In this document: piece by piece, positions 1 through 5,015 of the stretch | Layout: the number at the start of each line of letters is the position of its first letter | Numbering within the stretch: the first letter of the stretch is position 1 | Assembly (NCBI GenBank): GCA_038230595.1 | Contig: JBBRMY010000174.1 | Coordinates: 1-5,015, forward strand | DNA from: JBBRMY01 sp038230595 | GTDB lineage: Bacteria > Bacteroidota > Ignavibacteria > Tepidaquicellales > Tepidaquicellaceae | Direction of reading: 5' to 3' | Length of the DNA stretch: 5,015 nt | Position numbers and translations under genes: made by a program | The notes under the pieces: model-generated | Seen by the model: the letters and a program-made list of their open reading frames with translations, nothing else | Database searches by the model: none | Told to the model about the DNA's origin: nothing

Positions 1-740
1 AATTCAAGATCCTTCTCGAATATGACGGAACCGGTTACTCCGGATGGCAAAAGCAAAAAAATGCCAAAAGCATACAAGGCACCCTTATAGATTCTATATA
101 TGAGATCTTCAAAGCATCAAAATCTAAAAACGAATTCATAGACCTCCAGGGTTCCGGGAGAACTGACAGCGGAGTTCATGCTTATGGGCAGGTTGCCCAT
201 CTTGAATGTCAGACAATGCTCGGTCCTGAAATATTAAAGCTAAAGCTGAACGACATACTTCCCTCTTCAATTAACATACTTGATGTGGATAAAGCAGATA
301 ATAAATTTCATGCCCGGCACTCTGCGAAATCACGTGAATATATTTACCGTATTGCAAAAAGAAGAACTGCATTTGAAAAAAAATATGTCTGGTGGGTTAA
401 GGACAAACTTAATGTCGGCAAGATGAAAGAATGTGCAGCATTAATGGTTGGCATGCATGATTTCATTTCATTCACTGATAAAAATAATCCTGAGCCTTCT
501 ACTAAAGTTTTAGTCGAAAGTATTGAAGTTTCTGAAACACCTGAGTTAATTATTTTAAAGATCCGAGCTTCACATTTTTTATGGAAGATGGTACGTCGAG
601 TTGTTGGTATTCTTGCAGAGTGCGGCAGAGCAAAATATTCTCAGAAAGATATAACCAGATTTCTGAATTCATATTCAGAAGAACCTGCAACCTATACCGC
701 TCCTCCTTCCGGATTATTTTTGAATAAAGTTTATTATTAG
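1..740 (+). CDS. truA: tRNA pseudouridine synthase A, 5' end missing
   Basis: TruA converts uridines 38-40 in the anticodon stem-loop of many tRNAs to pseudouridine, in the cytoplasm and without a cofactor. The reading frame is already open at base 3 and starts with FKILLEYDGTGYSGWQ, the usual TruA N-terminus, so only a few residues lie outside the window. There are 245 visible residues; family members are about 245-270. The catalytic motif GSGRTDSGVHA is present, with the nucleophilic Asp at visible residue 55 (codon 165-167). Also visible are the conserved Tyr region SREYIYRI, the C-terminal FLWKMVRRVVGIL segment and the closing APPSGLFLNKVYY. The ATG at 216 is internal: it lies after the catalytic motif and must not be used as the start. 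The stop codon (738-740) directly abuts the next gene's ATG, suggesting an operon and translational coupling. Confidence 0.96.
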   Translation, partial: FKILLEYDGTGYSGWQKQKNAKSIQGTLIDSIYEIFKASKSKNEFIDLQGSGRTDSGVHAYGQVAHLECQTMLGPEILKLKLNDILPSSINILDVDKADNKFHARHSAKSREYIYRIAKRRTAFEKKYVWWVKDKLNVGKMKECAALMVGMHDFISFTDKNNPEPSTKVLVESIEVSETPELIILKIRASHFLWKMVRRVVGILAECGRAKYSQKDITRFLNSYSEEPATYTAPPSGLFLNKVYY

Positions 741-1658
741 ATGAAAACAATTGCTATTACCGGTGCTACTGGTCTTATTGGAAAGAATATTATTAAAAGG
801 TTAGCTTCTGATAACAAAATAATTGCTTTAGTTAGAAGTGTAGCGAAAGGAAAACAAATTTTTGAAAACCGGAAAAACATTTCATTTCATAACTGGAACA
901 CTGAAGTTAGTCCTGAAGAAACGGCTGAAATAATTAATGGATGTGAAGTTGTAATTAATCTTGCCGGTCCCTCAGTAGGTGGTGAGCGGTGGAATGATGA
1001 GGTTAAGGCAGATTTGTTCAATTCCCGTGTTTTTACTACTAAAAACATTGTTAAGTCAATGCAGTTAACTGGCAGTAATACAATGAAGTTAATTAGTCCT
1101 TCAGGAGTTGGCTATTACGGATTTCATAAAGACGAAATTTTGATCGAAACAGACCCATCAGGCGCTGATTTTCTGGCTAAATTATGTAAGAACTGGGAAG
1201 CTCAGGCTTTGAAAGCCCGGGAGTTTGGAGCTAAGGTTTGCATTGTAAGAACAGGCATTGTTCTCGATAAAAATGAAGGGGCTTTGACTAAAATGATAAC
1301 TCCATTCAAATTATTTTCTGGCGGATGGCAGGCTTCAGGCAAACAATATTTATCCTGGATCCATATAAATGATATTGCAGATCTTTTTATCTTTCTCATC
1401 AATAACGATATTGAAGGTATCTTCAACGGCTGCACCTCTGATCCGAGAACTAATAAAGAGTTTAATAAGGCTATTGGAAAAGCAATGCACCGACCTTGCC
1501 TGTTCCCAGTTCCTGCTTTCGTTCTTAAAGCTGTGCTTGGAGAGTTTGCAGATAATGTTATTAATGGACAAAGAGTCGTACCACAAAACACACTGAATGC
1601 CGGCTATCAGTTTCAATTTAACAGCCTTGAACATGCATTAAACTCCCTGAACATCTGA
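741..1658 (+). CDS. TIGR01777/SDR39U1-type NAD(P)-dependent epimerase family protein
   Basis: This is an extended short-chain dehydrogenase/reductase of the TIGR01777 (YfcH, SDR39U1) family, a soluble nucleotide-sugar-epimerase-like protein whose substrate is not established. The 305 residues match the usual family length of about 300. The N-terminal Rossmann motif TGATGLIG is at residues 7-14, NLAG at 73-76, GGERW at 80-84, the active-site region SPSGVGYYG at 119-127 with its YYG signature, and SWIHINDIA at 205-213. The C-terminal DUF1731-type domain (about 250-300) contains PVPAFVLKAVLGEFAD and the GQRVVPQNTLNAGYQF segment. The ATG follows the truA stop with no gap and gives the Rossmann strand at its normal distance from Met1, which fixes the start. 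There is no clear Shine-Dalgarno sequence. The stop overlaps the next start by one base (TGATG). Family assignment is secure; the biochemical role is not. Confidence 0.93.
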   Translation: MKTIAITGATGLIGKNIIKRLASDNKIIALVRSVAKGKQIFENRKNISFHNWNTEVSPEETAEIINGCEVVINLAGPSVGGERWNDEVKADLFNSRVFTTKNIVKSMQLTGSNTMKLISPSGVGYYGFHKDEILIETDPSGADFLAKLCKNWEAQALKAREFGAKVCIVRTGIVLDKNEGALTKMITPFKLFSGGWQASGKQYLSWIHINDIADLFIFLINNDIEGIFNGCTSDPRTNKEFNKAIGKAMHRPCLFPVPAFVLKAVLGEFADNVINGQRVVPQNTLNAGYQFQFNSLEHALNSLNI

Positions 1659-2653
1659 TGGCATATCAAAATGAAATAACTATGTATCAATTCCAGGCGT
1701 TGTTCCATTCTGCTTTTGGAAAAAATACAGAAAATATTATAAAGCTGAGAGCTGATGCTTCTGAACGAAAAATTTATCGCCTGAAGGCTGATACAAGCTC
1801 TTGCATTGGAATTTACAATAAGTACAAAAAAGAGAATCAGGCATTTATATGCTTTTCAAAAGTCTTCTTTGAGAATGGATTCAAAGTGCCGGAGATACTT
1901 GGAGTAAGTGATGATCAGCTGATCTATCTTGAGAGCGATCTTGGAGATACAACTGTATTTACCTATGTAAAAAATGAAGGAAATAGAAAAAAATCTATAT
2001 CTGTATATTCAAAATGCATGTCAGAGCTTCTTAACTTTCAATTCAATGCTTTAAAATTTATTGATCCGAAACATTGCTATGAAGGTGAAGCTTTTAACAG
2101 ACAGCTTATGTTAAATGACATAGATAAATTTTGTGATTACTGTATAAAGGAACATACTGTACTTGACCCTGCAATAATAAAAAACTCAGAAGGAATAAAA
2201 GATCTTGTAGATGAGATAATGAAAACGGATATGAATTTTTTCATGTACCGTGATTTCCAGCCAAGGAATATTATGATGCATAAAGATGTATTATACTTTA
2301 TTGATTATCAGTCGGGCAGAAAAGGACCGCTTCAATATGATGTCGCTTCGTTTTTGTATTCTGGAAGTATTGAAATAAATGAAGAAGAAAGGGAGGCATT
2401 GCTCGAAGCATATCTTCATGAAATGGATGACAAGTATAACTATAAGAAAGAAAAATTCAGACAGTCATTTTATTTATTTGTACTAATAAGATTAATTCAG
2501 GTTCTTGGAAGCTATGGATATACATATCACAACAGAAAAGAAGAGAATTATTTAGTTAAAATGAGCAAAGCATTAGAAAACATGGACAGCATAAAAGATA
2601 AGATAGAAGTGAAAAGTGTGAGGGAATTGATAGAGTTTCTAACAAGGAAATGA
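1658..2653 (+). CDS. AmgK-like phosphotransferase (aminoglycoside phosphotransferase fold, COG3178)
   Basis: This is a kinase of the APH/choline-kinase fold, closest in motif style to AmgK, the anomeric MurNAc/GlcNAc kinase of cell-wall sugar recycling in Pseudomonas. The N-lobe carries DASERKIYRL (33-42), matching the family's start. The catalytic loop YRDFQPRN has the presumed base Asp199 and metal ligand Asn204, with Tyr in place of the more usual His before the Arg. The metal-binding IDYQ (Asp216) is followed by the typical GRKGPLQYDVASFL (220-233). At 331 residues it is kinase-only; from memory, many Bacteroidota homologues continue into a RapZ-like C-terminal domain or sit beside a MurU-like nucleotidyltransferase. 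Neither is seen here, because the hairpin island begins just after the stop. The ATG at 1658 overlaps the upstream TGA, supporting coupled translation; an in-frame ATG at 1682 (Met9) is a weaker alternative. The exact substrate is inference. Confidence 0.85.
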   Translation: MAYQNEITMYQFQALFHSAFGKNTENIIKLRADASERKIYRLKADTSSCIGIYNKYKKENQAFICFSKVFFENGFKVPEILGVSDDQLIYLESDLGDTTVFTYVKNEGNRKKSISVYSKCMSELLNFQFNALKFIDPKHCYEGEAFNRQLMLNDIDKFCDYCIKEHTVLDPAIIKNSEGIKDLVDEIMKTDMNFFMYRDFQPRNIMMHKDVLYFIDYQSGRKGPLQYDVASFLYSGSIEINEEEREALLEAYLHEMDDKYNYKKEKFRQSFYLFVLIRLIQVLGSYGYTYHNRKEENYLVKMSKALENMDSIKDKIEVKSVRELIEFLTRK

Positions 2654-2664
2654 GATAGATTTAT

Positions 2665-2939
2665 CAGGCATTTAGCGTGTTATGTAGGTTCATTTTCTTG
2701 GTGTCTTGCCCCCAGTTTTGGTGTGTCTCAGCCCTACAGGCTGATGTTAAGAGGTTTCATTTCTTGGGGCGTTGCCCCAAGTTTTGATATATAAGGCTTT
2801 CAGCCTGAAAGTAAGTTGGGATTCATTTTATTAGTGTCCTACCCATTTTTGGTGTGTCCCTGCCTTTCAGGCTGATGTTATGATGATTCAGTTTCTTGGG
2901 GCGTTGCCCCAAGTTTTGATGTGTCAGGATTTCAGCCTG
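2665..2939 (+). repeat. Forward-oriented palindrome array, about 64-bp phase
   Basis: B-type palindromes lie at 2665-2679 (decayed), 2729-2743 (B'), 2793-2807 (B, first base changed), 2860-2874 (B', one stem mismatch) and 2925-2939 (B). Their starts are 64, 64, 67 and 65 bp apart. A-type palindromes sit between them at 2697-2715 (decayed), 2763-2781 (perfect), 2830-2848 (strongly decayed) and 2895-2913 (perfect). Linkers are conserved too: ATGTTA follows each B', and TTTTG plus a TGTGT-like hexamer follows most A copies. This makes it a tandem family of about 130 bp per full B'-A-B-A unit. Confidence 0.85.
2763..2786 (+). terminator. Possible intrinsic terminator after the kinase operon (an A hairpin)
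   Basis: A perfect 8-bp GC-rich stem with a GTT loop is followed directly by TTTTG, about 110 bp after the kinase stop. This is terminator-like, but the T-run is short and the same hairpin recurs as a repeat, so termination may be incidental. Confidence 0.3.
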
Positions 2940-2973
2940 AGGCTAAGAAGTGTTTTCTTATGGCATATTGAAA

Positions 2974-3215
2974 CACCATAGCTTTGGGCAATGCCTTTAT
3001 CACACTAGAAATTGATTAATATACAACAATCAGCAGGCTGAAAGCCTGAGATACCATAGCTTGGGGCAACGACTTTATCATAGTAGAAAATGATTAATAT
3101 ACAACAATCTGCAGGCTGCAAGCCTGAAGTATTTTAGCTTGGGGCAAAGCCTTTATCATAATAGAAAATGATTAATAAACAACAAACAACAGGCTGAAAG
3201 CCTGAGATATCTTAG
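2974..3215 (-). repeat. 78-bp tandem repeat, about three copies
   Basis: B palindromes start at 3034, 3112 and 3190, and the A-derived elements at 2982, 3060, 3138 and 3216: every step is exactly 78 bp. The spacer AGAAAATGATTAATATACAA, with small changes, is shared between copies. In the first three A elements the right arm has become ACTTTAT or GCCTTTAT, so the 8-bp stem is lost; only the fourth (3216-3234) is a perfect palindrome. The block lies in the opposite orientation to 2665-2939 and has different linkers, so it is a distinct subfamily, probably amplified by slippage or unequal recombination. Confidence 0.88.
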
Positions 3216-3269
3216 CTTGGGGCAACGCCCCAAGTAAGTATTAATATATTAATTCAGCCTGAAGGGCTG
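3190..3269 (-). repeat. 80-bp three-hairpin unit, left of the transposase (inverted)
   Basis: The order is B (3190-3204, perfect), 11-nt spacer, A (3216-3234, perfect), 20-nt spacer, B' (3255-3269). It ends 16 bp before the transposase start codon. It is the mirror image of the unit at 3743-3822, with the same hairpins and spacer lengths but unrelated spacer sequence. The 20-nt spacer is AT-only apart from one G (TATTAATATATTAA core) and could contain the transposase promoter, though no certain -10/-35 pair can be named. Confidence 0.85.
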
Positions 3270-3285
3270 ATACAAAATAAATGTA

Positions 3286-3735
3286 ATGGGACAATCAGTA
3301 TCTCAACTTTACACACATCTGATCTTTGGTACTAAAGGAAGATTACCGCTTATATCACCTGATATAGAAAAACAACTTCATTCATACATTGCCGGCACAT
3401 TAAAAAATATTGGATCACCGGCATTAAAAATCAATTCTGTGCCTGATCACATTCATATATTATTCAAATTATCTAAAAATTATTCTTTGGCAAAAGTTGT
3501 TGAAGAAGTAAAGAAACAATCTTCGAAATGGATGAAAGAAGAAGGCGTTAAAGGATTTACTTGGCAGATTGGTTACGGAGCTTTTTCAGTCAGCAGCTCA
3601 AAGATCGAAACTGTAAAGAAATATATAATAAATCAAAAAGAACATCATAATAAAAAATCTTTCAAAAAGGAAATAGAAGAGTTTATAAGGAAGTATGATG
3701 TTGTTGAATATGATGAAAAGTTTTTCTGGAATTAA
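3286..3735 (+). CDS. tnpA: Y1 (HUH) single-strand transposase, IS200/REP-associated type
   Basis: This is a small Y1-family transposase (Pfam Y1_Tnp type). Such enzymes cut and rejoin single-stranded DNA next to hairpins through a 5'-phosphotyrosine link. The protein has 149 residues, the normal length. It shows the N-terminal TKGRLPLI region (16-23), the metal-binding HUH motif in PDHIHILF (His55, His57), the family segment WQIGYGAFSVSSS (93-105), and the nucleophile Tyr113 in YIINQKEHHNKKSF. All catalytic residues are present, so it appears intact. No tnpB is nearby. The ATG at 3286 places the N-terminal strand correctly; it is preceded by a two-codon ATG-TAA whose last A is shared with this start. 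Mirror-image hairpin units flank the gene 16 bp upstream and 7 bp downstream, which resembles REP-associated tyrosine transposases (RAYTs) more than a classical IS200. RAYT versus IS200 assignment is uncertain; the family is not. Confidence 0.93.
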   Translation: MGQSVSQLYTHLIFGTKGRLPLISPDIEKQLHSYIAGTLKNIGSPALKINSVPDHIHILFKLSKNYSLAKVVEEVKKQSSKWMKEEGVKGFTWQIGYGAFSVSSSKIETVKKYIINQKEHHNKKSFKKEIEEFIRKYDVVEYDEKFFWN

Positions 3736-3742
3736 TAAGTCT

Positions 3743-3822
3743 CAGCCCTACAGGCTGATGTTATTAGGATTCTTTTCCTTGGGGCGTTGCCCCAAGTTTT
3801 GCTGTGTCAGGCTTTCAGCCTG
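3743..3822 (+). repeat. 80-bp three-hairpin unit, right of the transposase
   Basis: The order is B' (3743-3757), 20-nt spacer beginning ATGTTATTAGGATTC, A (3778-3796, perfect), 11-nt spacer TTTTGCTGTGT, B (3808-3822, perfect). The spacers match those of the forward array at 2665-2939 rather than the left inverted unit, so it belongs to the forward subfamily. It begins 7 bp after the transposase stop. Confidence 0.87.
3778..3801 (+). terminator. Possible intrinsic terminator after the transposase (an A hairpin)
   Basis: The same perfect A stem followed by TTTTG lies about 43 bp after the transposase stop. It could end that transcript. As with the other copy, the T-run is short and the repeat identity is the primary explanation. 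Confidence 0.3.
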
Positions 3823-3991
3823 AGTTTATTATAGAGTGTATATTTAAGAGCTTCCCTAGTTAGAGTGTCTCAGCCCTTCAGGCTGATGTTATTATGATTC
3901 TATTACTTGGGGCGCTGCCCAAGTTTTGCTGTGTCAGGCATTCAGCCTGTTGTAATTAAGAATTCTACAATTACATCTATCAGTACAAGTG

Positions 3992-5015
3992 CTACTCAAA
4001 TCTCAATGCATCAATCGGATTCAAATTAGATGCTTTATACGCGGGATAAACTCCGAAGCCTATACCTACTGCAGAACAAACAAGCAGACCGATCACAACC
4101 CAGTCATAAGGAATTACAACCGGTGAGTTGAGCATTGCACCAATAATATTTCCTACTGCAATACCCAAGATGATACCTATCACGCCTCCAAGCTCACAGA
4201 GAAATACAGCTTCAATTAAAAATTGCTTAAGTATAACACTGTTCTTTGCGCCGATCGCTTTCCGTATTCCAATTTCTTTTGTTCTTTCAGTAACAGAGAC
4301 CAGCATAATATTCATGATCCCGACACCGGCAGCAAGTAGGGCAATAAAAGAAATTACTCCTGCACCATATTTGAAATATTGCGTAAAGCTATTTACTGTA
4401 CCGATCAGAGATTCATTAGAATATATCTCAAAATTATCAGGTTCCCCCGGTTTCACTTTTCGGATAACACGGAAAACTGCCATTATATTTTCCATGCACT
4501 CGTCATAAGTTTCCTTGCTCGGAGCCTGAATAGCAATATTTAAAGACTTATCTTTTGATCCATAAATAGAGAGCAGAGTTGAGATCGGAATATAAGCAAA
4601 GTTATCATTCGTCGAGCCAAATCCTCCGCCCTTTGTTTCATATGTACCAATCACTGTAAACTGATGGTTATCCAAAAGCATCTGCTGCCCTATTGGATTT
4701 ATATTCTTAAAGAATTTTTCAACAACATCGTAACCTATAACACAAACGTTTGCATTCGAATTGACTTCTGTCTCTGTAAAGAATCTACCTTCCTTTACTG
4801 TATAATTATTACATGGGAGAAAATCGGGAATAACTCCCCCTATATTCATATTTGGATTTGTTGATGCCCCGTTATATTTAAAAACTTTTGCAAATTCATA
4901 GAACTCAAGTGAGATTGCTTTATAAACTGAAGCTTTCTCTTTCAATAAAATTCCATCCTGAAATGAAAGGTCCGGCCGGTTCCTGTATTTTTTGCTGTTT
5001 CCCGGACCGAAATGC
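3992..5015 (-). CDS. MacB/FtsX-type ABC transporter permease, N-terminal part outside the window
   Basis: This is the C-terminal 340 residues of an inner-membrane ABC permease of the MacB/FtsX type, which works with a separate ATPase in export or mechanotransmission across the envelope. The frame stays open to the window edge (HFGPGNSKKYRN...), so the TTG at 4943-4945 is not the start. The visible part begins in the periplasmic MacB_PCD-like domain, with the typical KEGRFFTETEV near visible residue 75 and NPIGQQMLLDNHQFTVIG around 106-123. It then has three transmembrane segments (about 217-239, 265-295 and 304-325). The FtsX signature ERTKEIGIRKAIGAK (243-257) lies between the first two. The protein ends in NPIDALRFE, the normal family terminus. 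The missing N-terminus would hold the first transmembrane helix. It converges on the hairpin island; its stop is 42 bp from the last palindrome. The transported substrate cannot be told. Confidence 0.94.
   Translation of the reverse strand, partial: HFGPGNSKKYRNRPDLSFQDGILLKEKASVYKAISLEFYEFAKVFKYNGASTNPNMNIGGVIPDFLPCNNYTVKEGRFFTETEVNSNANVCVIGYDVVEKFFKNINPIGQQMLLDNHQFTVIGTYETKGGGFGSTNDNFAYIPISTLLSIYGSKDKSLNIAIQAPSKETYDECMENIMAVFRVIRKVKPGEPDNFEIYSNESLIGTVNSFTQYFKYGAGVISFIALLAAGVGIMNIMLVSVTERTKEIGIRKAIGAKNSVILKQFLIEAVFLCELGGVIGIILGIAVGNIIGAMLNSPVVIPYDWVVIGLLVCSAVGIGFGVYPAYKASNLNPIDALRFE

Larger units (their letters stand above)
2654..3285. repeat. Left hairpin island between the kinase and transposase genes
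   Basis: This 632-bp stretch has no convincing gene and is almost entirely built from short palindromes. It has two halves of opposite orientation. The forward half (about 2665-2939) reads B-A-B'-A-B-A-B'-A-B. The inverted half (about 2974-3269) reads A-B-A-B-A-B-A-B' in reverse complement. A is CTTGGGGCGTTGCCCCAAG (8-bp arms, GTT loop); B is CAGGCTTTCAGCCTG (6-bp arms, 3-nt loop). Position 2940-2973 is the junction, where I see no intact hairpin. Confidence 0.85.
3190..3822 (+). mobile_element. Putative REP/RAYT-like element: transposase with mirror-image hairpin units
   Basis: The Y1 transposase gene together with its two 80-bp three-hairpin flanks forms the smallest symmetrical block. Classical IS200/IS605 ends are not inverted repeats of each other and carry one subterminal hairpin each, so this arrangement fits a RAYT-type unit better. 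True ends cannot be defined from one copy: the element may extend left to about 2945, where orientation switches, and the hairpins continue outward on both sides. Confidence 0.55.
3743..3949 (+). repeat. Right palindrome array
   Basis: Two forward B'-A-B units lie about 128 bp apart: 3743-3822, and 3871-3885 (B'), 3906-3923 (A lacking one C), 3935-3949 (B). B-type starts are spaced 65, 63 and 64 bp, the same phase as in the left forward array. Position 3841-3859 (ending GCTTCCCTAG), between the units, is probably a decayed A element, since it falls exactly 11 nt before B' as expected. Confidence 0.83.

Noticed and set aside
216..218. ATG as the truA start
   Set aside because: It lies after the catalytic GRTD motif, which is in the same frame upstream.
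1202..1591. A 129-residue - strand open frame within the epimerase gene
   Set aside because: It lies fully antisense to a well-supported gene and has no recognisable motifs.
2665..3269. CRISPR-like array (regularly spaced short palindromic repeats)
   Set aside because: The repeats are only 15-19 bp, two types alternate and vary, the spacers are themselves conserved between copies, and no cas gene is visible. REP-type repeats explain it better.
3951..3975. Inverted repeat TGTAATT...AATTACA as a terminator for the ABC permease
   Set aside because: The 7-bp stem is all A/T except one pair, with an 11-nt loop and no T-run in the - strand direction; too weak to call.
3736..3991. A tnpB/IscB-type partner gene or omega RNA for the transposase
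   Set aside because: There is no open frame and no relevant motif; the stretch is fully occupied by hairpin units.
4128..4508. A 126-residue + strand open frame opposite the ABC permease
   Set aside because: It is antisense to the FtsX domain and shows no family features; it is a shadow of the coding strand.
4943..4945. TTG as the start of the ABC permease
   Set aside because: The same frame continues open and family-like to the window edge, and a MacB-type permease needs an N-terminal transmembrane helix further upstream.

Overview
The window is AT-rich, densely coded bacterial DNA. The coding starts I can place (741, 1658, 3286) lack a good Shine-Dalgarno sequence. Together with the protein families present, this suggests the Bacteroidota/Ignavibacteriota (FCB) group. 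That placement is inference from protein style and start context, because no rRNA or other taxonomic marker is present.

Layout. Positions 1-2653 (+ strand) hold three tightly packed genes: the end of truA (tRNA pseudouridine synthase A, 5' end cut by the window), a TIGR01777/SDR39U1-type NAD(P)-dependent epimerase, and an AmgK-like (COG3178, aminoglycoside-phosphotransferase fold) kinase. The junctions are 0 bp and a 1-bp TGATG overlap, so they are probably co-transcribed. At the right end, on the - strand (3992 to the window edge), is the C-terminal part of a MacB/FtsX-type ABC transporter permease, also cut by the window.

Between these convergent genes (2654-3991) lies the most interesting part: an island of short palindromes around an intact, small Y1 (HUH) transposase of the IS200/REP-associated type (3286-3735). 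Two palindromes alternate. A is CTTGGGGCGTTGCCCCAAG. B is CAGGCTTTCAGCCTG, with a variant B' CAGCCCTTCAGGCTG. They are regularly phased: B-type hairpins lie about 64 bp apart in one block family, and a 78-bp tandem repeat forms another block. The two units directly beside the transposase are mirror images of each other, each exactly 80 bp, with the same 20- and 11-nt spacings but different spacer sequences.

I read this as a REP/RAYT-like system (a domesticated or semi-mobile single-strand transposase with its hairpin substrates) sitting in a convergent intergenic region. The transposase family and the hairpin geometry are visible in the sequence. That the enzyme acts on these hairpins is inference.
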